A DNA stretch of 64,000 nt from CAMLOF01 sp041913045 (GTDB lineage Bacteria; Pseudomonadota; Gammaproteobacteria; Burkholderiales; Burkholderiaceae_C): NCBI GenBank assembly GCA_041913045.1, contig JAYSGB010000002.1:148676-212675 (forward strand). The letters run 5' to 3'. Every line of letters starts with the position of its first letter. The stretch's first letter is position 1. The position numbers and the translations under genes were made by a program. Shown one piece after another: positions 8,886 to 17,377 of the stretch. The notes under the pieces were generated by a model. It saw nothing but the letters and a program-made list of their open reading frames with translations, was not told the origin of the DNA and ran no database searches.

Positions 8886-9299
8886 ATGCAAGCCCCAGAA
8901 GCCTCGAACCCGCCCGCCAAGGGCATCACACCCGCCAGCCCCACCCTCAAACGCATCCAGGCCCTGGCCCTGGGTAGCTTGCTCGCGCTGATAGCGCTGG
9001 GACTTGCGTGGGAACTGTGGCTGGCGCCGCTGCGGCCTGGCGGCTCGTGGTGGGCCATCAAGGTACTGCCGCTGGCGCTGCCCGTGGCAGGCTTGCTGAA
9101 GCACCGCATGTACACCTACCGCTGGCTCAGCCTGCTGGTGTGGCTTTACATCACGGAAGGACTGGTGCGTGCCACCAGTGACTCCGGCCTGAGCGTTTGG
9201 CTGGCCATCGCCCAAGTGCTGCTCTGCCTGCTGCTGTTCGCGGCTTGCAGCCTGCACGTCCGCCTGCGTTTGAAAGCAGCAAAGGTCGCCACCTCATGA
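8886..9299 (+). CDS. DUF2069 membrane protein
   Basis: A 137-residue protein with about four hydrophobic helices (roughly 26-44, 55-68, 77-95 and 102-122), matching the small DUF2069 inner-membrane family in length and layout. No function is known. The stop overlaps the next start as ATGA (9296-9299), which implies translational coupling to the FAD oxidase downstream. It is divergent from the YihY gene. Confidence 0.7.
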   Translation: MQAPEASNPPAKGITPASPTLKRIQALALGSLLALIALGLAWELWLAPLRPGGSWWAIKVLPLALPVAGLLKHRMYTYRWLSLLVWLYITEGLVRATSDSGLSVWLAIAQVLLCLLLFAACSLHVRLRLKAAKVATS

Positions 9300-10723
9300 A
9301 GCCTGACATCACACCGTTTCGGGCGCAGTTGCGCCAGATCGTGGGTGATGCCCACGTGCTTTGCCATGAGGACGGCACCGACCTGTCGGCCTACGAGCAG
9401 GACTGGCGCAAACGCCACCGTGGCCACGCACTGGCCGTGGTGCGCCCCGGCAACACCCAGGAGGTTGCTGCGGTGGTGCAGGCCTGCGCCGCTGCACGCG
9501 TGACCGTGGTACCCCAGGGCGGCAACACGGGCCTGGTGGTGGGCAGCGTGCCCGACGCCACCGGCACCCAGGTGGTGCTGAGCCTGCAGCGCATGCACGC
9601 CGTGCGCGCCATCGACACGGCCAACCTCACCATCACGGTTGACGCGGGCTGCTTACTGCAAGCAGCCCAACAGGCCGCCGAGACCGCTGGCCTGTGGCTG
9701 CCGTTGAGCCTGGCCGCCGAAGGCAGTTGCACGGTGGGCGGCAACCTGGCCACCAACGCGGGTGGCACCCAGGTGCTGCGCTTTGGCAATGCCCGCGACC
9801 TGTGCCTGGGCCTGGAAGTGGTCACCGCGAGTGGCGACATCTGGAACGGCCTGGCTGGCCTGCGCAAGGACAACACCGGCTACGACCTGCGCCACCTGTT
9901 CGTGGGCAGCGAGGGCACGCTGGGCATCATCACCGGGGCCACGCTCAAGCTGTTCCCGCGCCCGGCTGCGCAACTCACCGCCTGGGCGGCTGTGCCGTCG
10001 ATGGAAGCGGCCGTGGCACTGCTGGGCGTGGCGCAACGCCACCTGGGGCCGGGCCTCACCGGCTTCGAGGTGATGGGCCAGTTCGCCCTGGGCCTGGTGG
10101 ACAAGCACTTCCCCGACCTGCGCGTGCCGCTGTGGCGCGACACTCCCTACTGCGTGCTGCTGGAAAACAGCGACACCGAAGGCGAAGCCCACGCCCGCCA
10201 GCGCTTTGAAGCCCTGCTGGAAGCGGCGCTGGAAGACGGCGTGTTGACCGACGCGGTGGTGGCCGAAAGCCTGGCACAGGCCCGCAACCTCTGGCACATC
10301 CGAGAAAGCATCTCGCTGGCGCAGTCCGAGGAAGGGCTCAACATCAAGCACGACATCAGCCTGCCGGTTTCGCGCATTCCCGCCTTCTGTGCCGAAACCG
10401 ACGCCCTGCTGGCTGAGCAGATTCCCGGCGTGCGGCTGGTCAACTTCGGCCACCTGGGCGACGGCAACCTGCACTACAACGTGCAGTGCCCTGAAGGCGT
10501 GGATGGCGCCGCCTTTCTGCGCGAACAGGAAGCGCGCGTCAACACCCTGGTGTTCGACGCCGTGCAACGGCACGGAGGCTCCATCAGCGCGGAACACGGC
10601 ATTGGCAGCCTCAAGCGCGACACCCTGCCCCGCTACAAAGACCCCACCGCCCTGCAACTCATGCGCGCCATCAAGGCTGCGCTGGACCCGCAGGGCACCA
10701 TGAACCCCGGTCGCGTGCTTTGA
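9296..10723 (+). CDS. FAD-linked oxidase / D-2-hydroxyacid dehydrogenase (GlcD family)
   Basis: A 475-residue flavoprotein of the FAD-linked oxidase C-terminal family, which includes D-lactate, glycolate and D-2-hydroxyglutarate dehydrogenases. The PCMH-type FAD domain covers about residues 40-220, with QGGNTGLVVG near 74-83, GGNLATNAGG and VGSEGTLGIIT. The substrate and metal-binding end carries FGHLGDGNLHYN near 384 and AEHGIGSLKRD near 434. It lacks the ferredoxin domain of longer relatives. D-2-hydroxyglutarate dehydrogenase is the likeliest role, supporting serine synthesis by oxidising the PHGDH by-product; D-lactate is an alternative. The start at 9296 overlaps the preceding stop, and an upstream in-frame ATG at 9197 lies inside the DUF2069 gene. 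Confidence 0.82.
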   Translation: MKPDITPFRAQLRQIVGDAHVLCHEDGTDLSAYEQDWRKRHRGHALAVVRPGNTQEVAAVVQACAAARVTVVPQGGNTGLVVGSVPDATGTQVVLSLQRMHAVRAIDTANLTITVDAGCLLQAAQQAAETAGLWLPLSLAAEGSCTVGGNLATNAGGTQVLRFGNARDLCLGLEVVTASGDIWNGLAGLRKDNTGYDLRHLFVGSEGTLGIITGATLKLFPRPAAQLTAWAAVPSMEAAVALLGVAQRHLGPGLTGFEVMGQFALGLVDKHFPDLRVPLWRDTPYCVLLENSDTEGEAHARQRFEALLEAALEDGVLTDAVVAESLAQARNLWHIRESISLAQSEEGLNIKHDISLPVSRIPAFCAETDALLAEQIPGVRLVNFGHLGDGNLHYNVQCPEGVDGAAFLREQEARVNTLVFDAVQRHGGSISAEHGIGSLKRDTLPRYKDPTALQLMRAIKAALDPQGTMNPGRVL

Positions 10724-10751
10724 GCCGCGCCCCCTTTCAACCTGAAACACC

Positions 10752-10994
10752 ATGAGCAACGAACGCCCCGCCCTGCCCGACCACCTCTCCATCGACCCCC
10801 GCAGCCCGCACCACGTGGCTGCCGTGTTCGAACACGACATCGGCATCGTCTTCAACGGAAAGGAACGCTTTGACGTGGCCGAATACTGCATCAGCGAAGG
10901 CTGGGTGCGTGTGCCCGCCGGCAAGACCGTGGACCGCAAGGGCAACCCGCTGCTCATCAAACTCAAGGGCACGGTCGAGGCGTTCTACAAGTGA
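10752..10994 (+). CDS. DUF3297 family protein
   Basis: An 80-residue protein matching DUF3297 along its full length (PALPDHLSIDPRSPHH, then GIVFNGKER, then GWVRVPAGK). It is cytosolic and its function is unknown. The stop overlaps the GTG start of the glutamine amidotransferase, so the two are probably translated in a coupled way. Confidence 0.75.
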   Translation: MSNERPALPDHLSIDPRSPHHVAAVFEHDIGIVFNGKERFDVAEYCISEGWVRVPAGKTVDRKGNPLLIKLKGTVEAFYK

Positions 10995-11677
10995 AGCCGC
11001 TGCTCATCGTCAAGGTGGGCAGCACCCACCCGCACATTGCGCAAGCGCTGGGCGACTTCGAGCACTGGATCATCGAAGGGCTGGGCGAAGCTGGCCTGCC
11101 CGTTAAAGTGGTGGACCCGCGCCAGGGCATGGCCCTGCCTGCCTGCGGCGATGTGGCTGGCGCCATCGTCACCGGCTCACACAGCATGGTGACGGACCGC
11201 GAACCCTGGAGCGAGCACACCGCCGAATGGCTGCGGGGCGCGGTTGCTGCCGAACTTCCCATCTTGGGCATCTGCTACGGACACCAGCTGCTGGCGCACG
11301 CCCTGGGCGGAGAGGTGGACTACCACCCCGGCGGCATTGAGCTGGGCACGGTCGACATCCACCTGACGCCTACCGCCCAGGAGGACCTGCTCTTCAGCGG
11401 GCTGCCCATGCGCTTCAAAGGCCAGGCGGCCCACCGCCAGAGCGTGCGTCGCCTGCCCGACGGCGCCGAGCACCTTGCGGGCAACGGCTTTGAGCCCCAC
11501 CACGCCTTCCGTTTTGGCCGCAATGCGTGGGGCCTGCAGTTCCACCCGGAGTTCAGTGCGCAGGCCACGTTGGCCTACGTACAGGCCAACACCGACCTGA
11601 CCGCGCGCCCGCCCGTGGCAGACGCACCGGAAGCAGCCTCCCTGCTGGTACGTTTTGCCCGGCTTGCCGCGGCATAG
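10991..11677 (+). CDS. class I glutamine amidotransferase
   Basis: A 228-residue stand-alone GATase1 domain resembling GuaA-like amidotransferases. The nucleophile is Cys95 in GICYGHQ, and the dyad partners are His185 and Glu187 in FHPEF, so the triad is complete. Such proteins hydrolyse glutamine or gamma-glutamyl compounds; the acceptor here is unknown. The GTG start at 10991 overlaps the preceding TGA. The neighbouring genes do not point to a specific pathway. Confidence 0.8.
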   Translation: MKPLLIVKVGSTHPHIAQALGDFEHWIIEGLGEAGLPVKVVDPRQGMALPACGDVAGAIVTGSHSMVTDREPWSEHTAEWLRGAVAAELPILGICYGHQLLAHALGGEVDYHPGGIELGTVDIHLTPTAQEDLLFSGLPMRFKGQAAHRQSVRRLPDGAEHLAGNGFEPHHAFRFGRNAWGLQFHPEFSAQATLAYVQANTDLTARPPVADAPEAASLLVRFARLAAA

Positions 11678-11680
11678 AAT
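11675..11680 (+). promoter_or_regulatory. possible -10 element for thyA
   Basis: TAGAAT lies 23 bases before the thyA start codon, just inside the end of the amidotransferase gene. The -35 element is poor (gttttg at about 17-base spacing), so this is a weak prediction. Confidence 0.35.
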
Positions 11681-11703
11681 CCCCTCTTTTGAGACCCTGC
11701 CCC

Positions 11704-12534
11704 ATGAACCGCCCCGTCCGCAGCCAGTACGAAGACTTCATGCGCCACGTGTACCAACACGGCGTGCACAAGGGCGACCGCACGGGCACTGGCACGCGCA
11801 GCGTGTTCGGCCACCAGATGCGCTTCGACCTGAACGAAGGCTTCCCGCTGGTCACCACCAAGAAGGTGCACCTCAAATCCATCATCCTGGAACTGCTGTG
11901 GTTCCTGCGCGGCGACAGCAACGTAGGTTGGCTGCAGGAACGCGGCTGCACCATCTGGGACGAGTGGGCGCGCGAGGATGGCGACCTGGGCCCCGTGTAC
12001 GGCGTGCAGTGGCGCAACTGGCCCAAACCCGATGGCGGCCACATCGACCAGATTGCCGAGGTTGTCAAGCAGCTCAAGACCAACCCCGACAGCCGCCGCA
12101 TCATCGTGAGCGCCTGGAACGTGGCCGACCTGGACAAGATGGCCCTGATGCCCTGCCACGCCTTCTTCCAGTTCTACGTGGCGCCAGCCGCCGAACCGGG
12201 CGGCCGCGGCAAGCTCAGTTGCCAGCTCTACCAGCGCAGTGCAGACATCTTCCTGGGCGTGCCCTTCAACATTGCCAGCTACGCCCTGCTTACCCACATG
12301 CTGGCGCAGCAGTGTGACCTGGACGTGGGCGACTTTGTGTGGACCGGTGGCGACTGCCACATCTACAACAACCACTTCGAACAGGTGGAGCTGCAGCTGA
12401 GCCGCCAGCCCCACCCCTACCCCACGCTCAATATCAAGCGCCACCCTGCCAGCATCTTCGACTACGAGTACGAAGACTTTGAGGTGCTGGATTACCAGCA
12501 CCACCCAGCCATCAAAGCGCCCGTGGCGGTCTGA
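11704..12534 (+). CDS. thyA: thymidylate synthase
   Basis: A 276-residue ThyA that methylates dUMP to dTMP using methylenetetrahydrofolate, in the cytosol. The catalytic cysteine is Cys151 in LMPCHAFFQFYV. The folate and dUMP-binding segments GDRTGTGTRSVFG, CQLYQRSADIFLGVPFNIASY (in part) and GDCHIYNNHFEQ are all present. A short Gly/Pro-rich insertion (AAEPGGRGK) follows the active site. Length is slightly above the 264 of E. coli. A -10-like TAGAAT sits at 11675. No dihydrofolate reductase gene is adjacent in this window. Confidence 0.97.
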   Translation: MNRPVRSQYEDFMRHVYQHGVHKGDRTGTGTRSVFGHQMRFDLNEGFPLVTTKKVHLKSIILELLWFLRGDSNVGWLQERGCTIWDEWAREDGDLGPVYGVQWRNWPKPDGGHIDQIAEVVKQLKTNPDSRRIIVSAWNVADLDKMALMPCHAFFQFYVAPAAEPGGRGKLSCQLYQRSADIFLGVPFNIASYALLTHMLAQQCDLDVGDFVWTGGDCHIYNNHFEQVELQLSRQPHPYPTLNIKRHPASIFDYEYEDFEVLDYQHHPAIKAPVAV

Positions 12535-12597
12535 CCACGTTCTGCTTGCCACGCACGGGGAAGACGGCTTGAGCCGAACCCCCAGAGGCATGCCAGA

Positions 12598-12603
12598 TAT
12601 AAT
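12598..12603 (+). promoter_or_regulatory. consensus -10 close to a start codon
   Basis: A perfect TATAAT ends nine bases before the ATG at 12613, predicting a transcript with almost no leader. No convincing -35 lies at the normal distance (a TTGAGC is 23 bases upstream). Confidence 0.45.
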
Positions 12604-12612
12604 TCCCGCACC

Positions 12613-12951
12613 ATGCGCCGCTGGTTTATCGCGATCTTCACCGCCCACTTTCTGCTGGGTTTGGTCGGTTTCGCATTTGGGCCATTGATTGAAACCAGCG
12701 AGCGGCCCCAGCCGGTCATCGCGGTCATTGAAATGCCCGACTTCTCGTCCACAGACGCGGAAGAGGCTTCAGCCGAGGCAGGCGCTGGGCACGCGCTTGT
12801 CGATGACATTCCTGAACTGCCCGATGCAGTCCAACGTGCCGCGGTACACGTTCGGCACCCTGCCCACACACCCGTCTGGAGCCTGTTCAAAGAAGCAGGC
12901 ATTCCCAAGCCTCTACTGGCAAGCTTGGACCGGCCACCCCGACTGGCCTGA
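12613..12951 (+). CDS. hypothetical single-pass membrane or exported protein
   Basis: A 112-residue protein not recognised from any family. It starts with a hydrophobic segment (residues 4-23, FIAIFTAHFLLGLVGFAFGP) after two arginines, so it is either a signal anchor or an uncleaved signal. The remainder is acidic in the middle (DFSSTDAEEASAEAGAG) and Pro/His-rich at the end. Coding support is the strong -10 sequence just upstream and a stop well before the next gene. It could be a lineage-specific envelope protein; no function can be proposed. Confidence 0.5.
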   Translation: MRRWFIAIFTAHFLLGLVGFAFGPLIETSERPQPVIAVIEMPDFSSTDAEEASAEAGAGHALVDDIPELPDAVQRAAVHVRHPAHTPVWSLFKEAGIPKPLLASLDRPPRLA

Positions 12952-13076
12952 GGTCACCCACCTCTTCTGACTGGCTCAGGCCATTCCTGCGGCCACCCTT
13001 TGCTCTGTTGTCTGCCGAGCATTTGTTGCTGCAATGCTCCTGCAGCCCATACATCCTTTGCCGTTAAACACCCCCA

Positions 13077-13766
13077 ATGAACACCTCACCTGAACTCCTA
13101 TCTCAACACGCGCAGTCCCCCATCGCTGCTGAACGCAACCGCGTCTTGCGCAACACCTATTGGCTGCTCGCCTTGTCCATGGCGCCCACCGTCCTCGGCG
13201 CCTGGCTGGGTGTGGCAACCGGCATCACGGCTCCCCTCACCGGCTTTGTCGGCGTGGTGGTGTTCCTGGTCGGCGCGTTTGGCTTCATGTTTGCCATTGA
13301 AAAAACCAAGAACTCCGCCGCGGGCGTACCCGTTCTGCTGGCATTCACTTTCTTCATGGGATTGATGCTGTCCCGTCTCATCGGCTCGGTACTTGGTCTG
13401 GCCAATGGCGCCAGTCTGATCATGACGGCCTTCGCGGGTACGGGTGCAATCTTCCTGGGCATGGCCACGCTGTCTTCGGTCATCAAACGCGACCTGTCCT
13501 CCATGGGCAAATTTCTGTTCGTGGGCATGATCCTTCTGCTGGTTGCCGGTATTGCCAACGTCTTCATCCAATCCAGCGCGCTGATGATCACGCTGTCGGT
13601 TCTGGCCATCGGGATTTTCTCGGCCTTTATCCTGCATGACCTCAAGCGTGTGCAGGACGGCGAGGAAACGAACTACATCAGTGCCACGCTGGGCGTCTAC
13701 CTCAGCCTTTACAACATCTTCCAATCGTTGCTGTCGCTCCTCGGCATCTTCGGCGGCCGCGACTAA
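13077..13766 (+). CDS. Bax inhibitor-1 / YccA family membrane protein
   Basis: A 229-residue member of the BI-1/YbhL/YccA family with about seven membrane helices, residues 30 to 222. The typical features are the N-terminal VLRNTYWLLALSM, the FMFAIEKTKNS loop and the C-terminal YISATLGVYLSLYNIFQSLLSLL region. Family members are proton-sensitive Ca2+ leak channels, or, for YccA, modulators of FtsH. The last base of its TAA stop is the first base of the uppP ATG, implying coupled translation. About 125 bases upstream hold no obvious gene. Confidence 0.88.
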   Translation: MNTSPELLSQHAQSPIAAERNRVLRNTYWLLALSMAPTVLGAWLGVATGITAPLTGFVGVVVFLVGAFGFMFAIEKTKNSAAGVPVLLAFTFFMGLMLSRLIGSVLGLANGASLIMTAFAGTGAIFLGMATLSSVIKRDLSSMGKFLFVGMILLLVAGIANVFIQSSALMITLSVLAIGIFSAFILHDLKRVQDGEETNYISATLGVYLSLYNIFQSLLSLLGIFGGRD

Positions 13767-14605
13767 TGAGTTCTGGCTTAGGCTGGGTAGAGGCGGCCTT
13801 CCTCGGACTGCTTCAGGGACTGACGGAATTTCTGCCAGTCTCTTCCAGCGCGCATCTGCGCATCGTTGGGCCGCTGTTGCCCTCCGGGGGTGACCCGGGA
13901 GCTGCATTCACGGCCATCACCCAAATTGGGACAGAAGCCGCTGTCTTGCTTTACTTTCGCAAAGACATCTGGCGCATCGCAAATGCTTGGGTGGCATCCT
14001 TGCTGAATCCGAGTTTGCGGCGCGACCCTGACGCTCGCATGGGTTGGCTCATCCTCGTCGGAACAATGCCCATCGCGGCACTGGGCCTGCTGTTCAAGGA
14101 CGCCATCGAAGGCTCCCTGCGCAACCTGTACATCACCGCCGCGATGCTCATTGTCTTTGCGCTTTTCCTGGCGTTTGCTGACCGCCGGGGACAAAAGCGG
14201 CATACCCTTGGACATCTGAACTGGCGAGATGGACTGCTATTCGGTCTGGCGCAGGCCATGGCCCTGATTCCTGGCGTCTCTCGTTCTGGAGGAACCATCA
14301 CTGCCGGTCTGCTGATGGGCTACACCCGCGAGGCTGCAGCGCGTTATTCCTTCCTGCTGGCCATCCCTGCCGTGTTGGCTTCTGGCGGCTACCAGTTGCT
14401 GCGCAGCTGGGAGCAAGGCAACACGGTGGCGCCGGGCCCCACTGCGGTGGCCACTTTCGTGGCTTTTGTGGTGGGTTACGGCGTCATCGTTGTCTTCCTG
14501 CGACTGGTCTCCTCCCGCGGCTACATGCCGTTCGTCATCTACCGCATTGCGCTGGGCCTGCTGGTTCTCTTTTTGCTGAGCGTGGGGGCGCTTCAACCCC
14601 TCTGA
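13766..14605 (+). CDS. uppP: undecaprenyl-diphosphatase
   Basis: A 279-residue integral membrane phosphatase (UppP/BacA) that recycles undecaprenyl diphosphate for peptidoglycan and other envelope polymers. The first signature, LLQGLTEFLPVSSSAHL, starts near residue 15 with Glu21; the second, PGVSRSGGTITAGLLMG, lies near 168. About eight hydrophobic helices are present. It is coupled to the preceding BI-1 gene by a TAATG overlap and is followed after 26 bases by a CNNM-type gene, in what looks like an envelope operon. Confidence 0.95.
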   Translation: MSSGLGWVEAAFLGLLQGLTEFLPVSSSAHLRIVGPLLPSGGDPGAAFTAITQIGTEAAVLLYFRKDIWRIANAWVASLLNPSLRRDPDARMGWLILVGTMPIAALGLLFKDAIEGSLRNLYITAAMLIVFALFLAFADRRGQKRHTLGHLNWRDGLLFGLAQAMALIPGVSRSGGTITAGLLMGYTREAAARYSFLLAIPAVLASGGYQLLRSWEQGNTVAPGPTAVATFVAFVVGYGVIVVFLRLVSSRGYMPFVIYRIALGLLVLFLLSVGALQPL

Positions 14606-14631
14606 ATCTTCTTCGGGTTACCGAAAACACC

Positions 14632-15957
14632 ATGGAAATTGCCCTACTTTTTGCGTTGATCGTCCTAAATGGCTTGTTCGCCATGTCGGAGATCGCCCTT
14701 GTTACCGCGCGCAAGACGCGCTTGCAGAAGCTCATCGACGACGGAGATGGCGCTGCCATCGCAGCCGTCAAGCTGGGGGAAGACCCCACCCGCTTTCTCT
14801 CAACCATCCAGATCGGCATCACCTCGATCGGCGTGCTCAACGGTATCGTCGGTGAAGCTGCGCTGGCGGCTCCTCTGGCCACAATCCTGGTATCGCTTGG
14901 CGTTGCAGAAAGCTACAGCCAAGTGGCGGCCACAGCCTTGGTTGTGGTGCTGATCACCTACTTCTCCATCGTCGTTGGCGAGTTGGTTCCCAAACGTATC
15001 GGGCAGTCCAATCCGGAAACCCTGGCGCGGCTGGTGGCACGCCCCATCAACTGGCTAGCCATGGCCACCAAGCCGTTCGTTCTGCTGCTGTCGGTCTCCA
15101 CTCGCGGTTTGCTGCGGCTGCTTGGCGTGCGGGAGAACAGCAGCAGTGCGGTCACCGAGGAGGAAATACACGCCATGCTCCAGGAGGGCACCAGCGCCGG
15201 TGTCATCGAATCACACGAGCACACCATGGTGCGCAACGTCTTCCGGCTGGATGACCGCCAGATCAGCTCATTGATGGTGCCGCGCAGCGATGTCGTGTTT
15301 CTGGACATCAACGACCCCTTCGAGATCAATATGGCCAAGGTGGAGGGTTCGGACCACGCGCGTTTCCCCGTGATTCGTGGGGACGTGAACAACCTGGTGG
15401 GTGTAGTGAATGCCCGCAAATGGCTGACTTGCGCACTGCGCGGGCAAAGCAAGGAGCTGACGGACCAACCCCTGCAAGCGCCGCTTTACGTCCCTGAGAC
15501 GATCACAGGCATGGAGTTGCTCGACAGCTTCCGCGAGTCCGACGACCAGATGGCTTTTGTGATCGACGAATACGGCGAGGTCCAGGGTATCGTGACGCTC
15601 AAGGATCTGATTGAAGCGATCACGGGAGAGTTCAGCCCGCGTGACCCCGAAACCTCATGGGCGGTGCAGCGTGACGACGGCTCCTGGCTTCTGGACGGCC
15701 ATATTCCCGTACCCGAACTCAAGGACCGGCTCGGCCTGGACTCTGTGCCCGACGAAGAGCGCGGTCGTTACCACACCTTGAGCGGCCTGATGATGTTGCT
15801 GACTGGGCGGCTGCCGCGAGAAGCTGATAGCGTGGAGTGGGAGGGTTGGCACTTCGAGATCATGGACATGGATGGCAGGACCATCGACAAGGTGCTGGCG
15901 CGGCGCGTGCCCGACCGTCTTGTCCAACTGCAAAACGAAGCTACGCCGGAAAGTTGA
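14632..15957 (+). CDS. CNNM/CorC (hemolysin-like) transporter
   Basis: A 441-residue protein with a CNNM/DUF21 membrane domain (about 1-185, with IGITSIGVLNG and VVGELVPKRIG), tandem CBS domains (about 205-330) and a C-terminal CorC_HlyC domain (about 345-430, HIPVPELKDRLGL). Family members export Mg2+ or Co2+ or otherwise handle divalent cations at the inner membrane. The older name hemolysin is misleading. It is co-directional with uppP and is followed after three bases by a lipoprotein gene. Confidence 0.9.
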   Translation: MEIALLFALIVLNGLFAMSEIALVTARKTRLQKLIDDGDGAAIAAVKLGEDPTRFLSTIQIGITSIGVLNGIVGEAALAAPLATILVSLGVAESYSQVAATALVVVLITYFSIVVGELVPKRIGQSNPETLARLVARPINWLAMATKPFVLLLSVSTRGLLRLLGVRENSSSAVTEEEIHAMLQEGTSAGVIESHEHTMVRNVFRLDDRQISSLMVPRSDVVFLDINDPFEINMAKVEGSDHARFPVIRGDVNNLVGVVNARKWLTCALRGQSKELTDQPLQAPLYVPETITGMELLDSFRESDDQMAFVIDEYGEVQGIVTLKDLIEAITGEFSPRDPETSWAVQRDDGSWLLDGHIPVPELKDRLGLDSVPDEERGRYHTLSGLMMLLTGRLPREADSVEWEGWHFEIMDMDGRTIDKVLARRVPDRLVQLQNEATPES

Positions 15958-15960
15958 AAC

Positions 15961-16440
15961 ATGCATGCTGCGACAGGAACCGGCTGCCGATTGAGGACGC
16001 TCTGGATCGGCTGGTGTATTGGATGTTCACTTCTCCTGGGCGGTTGCGGTGATGGCTACCCAACGGGAGAGCTGGATATTGAACTCGGCGTCAAAACCAC
16101 GTTAGACGAAGCTATCCAGGTAATGAACCACCTGGGCAGGCATGCCTCTGATGATGCACCCAAGCAGTTTGCGCTGGAAACTGGCTGCACCCTGTTAATT
16201 GAGACCGGCAGCTTCTGGCTTAAACAGGCACAGCAGGTCCCCCTGGCGTCCGGCAAAACCAAGATCGAGGCCACGGAGGAAGAACGGCTTTTCGACGTTG
16301 TTCTTGCTTCACGTAACGACACTGGAACAGGTCATCACGTCCTGCTTGAGGCGGCGCCCTTCTTCGACGCCCACCAGATGAGTTGGCTGGTAAACCATGT
16401 TCAGCATTTGTGCGGCGCTGACCAGGCAGGGCAATCATGA
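15961..16440 (+). CDS. putative lipoprotein, unknown family
   Basis: A 159-residue protein with a hydrophobic lead (residues 13-28) and a lipobox LLGGC ending at Cys29, so probable export and lipidation. I do not recognise the mature domain. It has two Cys (in ETGCTLL and HLCGAD). The start follows GGAAAG by eight bases. The last four bases overlap the ATG of the ExoD gene, so it belongs to this operon. Confidence 0.65.
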   Translation: MHAATGTGCRLRTLWIGWCIGCSLLLGGCGDGYPTGELDIELGVKTTLDEAIQVMNHLGRHASDDAPKQFALETGCTLLIETGSFWLKQAQQVPLASGKTKIEATEEERLFDVVLASRNDTGTGHHVLLEAAPFFDAHQMSWLVNHVQHLCGADQAGQS

Positions 16441-17075
16441 CCGGGGCAGGAGCTGATGACATTGACCCCGCACGCGGCAAGCCCTTGTCGATGGTGCTGT
16501 TTGAATTAGCATACTCCACGGATCGCGAACGCATCTACGTCAGAGACTTGCTGCAAGCGTTGGGGGACCGCGCACTTGGCGCTCTGATGTTTGTTTTTGC
16601 TGTCCCCAACGTCATCCCCGTGCCACCGGGAGTGTCCGCCATCCTCGGGACCCCGCTAATTTTTCTGGCTGCGCAGCTCATGCTTGGCCATTCACCCTGG
16701 CTCCCTGAGCTCATCACGCGGCGGTCCTTGCAGCGCACCGACTTCGCAACACTGACTCGCAGGATCATTCCCTGGCTGTCCAAAGCCGAACGGCTGCTAC
16801 GCCCCCGAATGACCATGTTGGCAGCGCCGCCCATGGAGTACGTGGCAGGCCTGATCTGCTTACTATTGGCCGTGATTCTGGTGTTGCCTGTGCCTCTTGG
16901 CAACACGCTACCGGCTCTGGCAATCAGCGTATTGGCGCTGGGAGTTCTGGAGCGCGATGGCTACTGGATCTTGGCTGGTTTGGCCTTGGCCGCCCTCGCG
17001 GCCACAGTCGTTTCAGGCGTTGTCCTGGCCATGATCCAAGCTGCGATGTTTGTAATCGAACGGGTAATTCAATGA
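16437..17075 (+). CDS. ExoD family exopolysaccharide synthesis protein
   Basis: A 212-residue ExoD-family membrane protein. The N-terminal cytoplasmic part has LRDLLQALGDRALGAL-type sequence (about 39-52), then the family's FAVPNVIPVPPGVSAILGTP (58-77), and two or three C-terminal hydrophobic helices. ExoD affects exopolysaccharide production and alkaline tolerance in rhizobia; the biochemical role is unknown. It overlaps both the lipoprotein gene before it and the small membrane gene after it by four bases each. Confidence 0.82.
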   Translation: MTGAGADDIDPARGKPLSMVLFELAYSTDRERIYVRDLLQALGDRALGALMFVFAVPNVIPVPPGVSAILGTPLIFLAAQLMLGHSPWLPELITRRSLQRTDFATLTRRIIPWLSKAERLLRPRMTMLAAPPMEYVAGLICLLLAVILVLPVPLGNTLPALAISVLALGVLERDGYWILAGLALAALAATVVSGVVLAMIQAAMFVIERVIQ

Positions 17076-17368
17076 GCCAAATGATCGTGCACGGCTTCTT
17101 CGCTGAACGCTGGCATGGGAAAACTTCCCTGAGTCGGCTGTTCTGGCGCGATCTATTTGGCGTGGGAACGTTCGTCAATTTGCTCATCGGGTTCACCGCG
17201 CTGATCCTGCTGGCCAAGAGAGTGGACGCATCATGGGTGCTGATTCTGCATGTGCTCCCCCTGCCATACAACCTGTTCCTGGTGAGTTGTGTCTGGAGGC
17301 ACGGTGACGTGTCCGCCACAGCCAGAGTCGTCTCGGCGACCTGGTTGCTGGCGGTACAGATCGTCTGA
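17072..17368 (+). CDS. small membrane protein, unknown
   Basis: A 98-residue protein with a hydrophobic helix at about 31-48, another at 54-70 and a shorter C-terminal one. No family is recognised. Its ATG overlaps the ExoD stop, which supports it as a real gene in the same transcript. It converges on tctA with only nine bases between stops, so both transcripts must end within each other's coding region or by another mechanism. Confidence 0.55.
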   Translation: MSQMIVHGFFAERWHGKTSLSRLFWRDLFGVGTFVNLLIGFTALILLAKRVDASWVLILHVLPLPYNLFLVSCVWRHGDVSATARVVSATWLLAVQIV

Positions 17369-17377
17369 TTTACCCTT

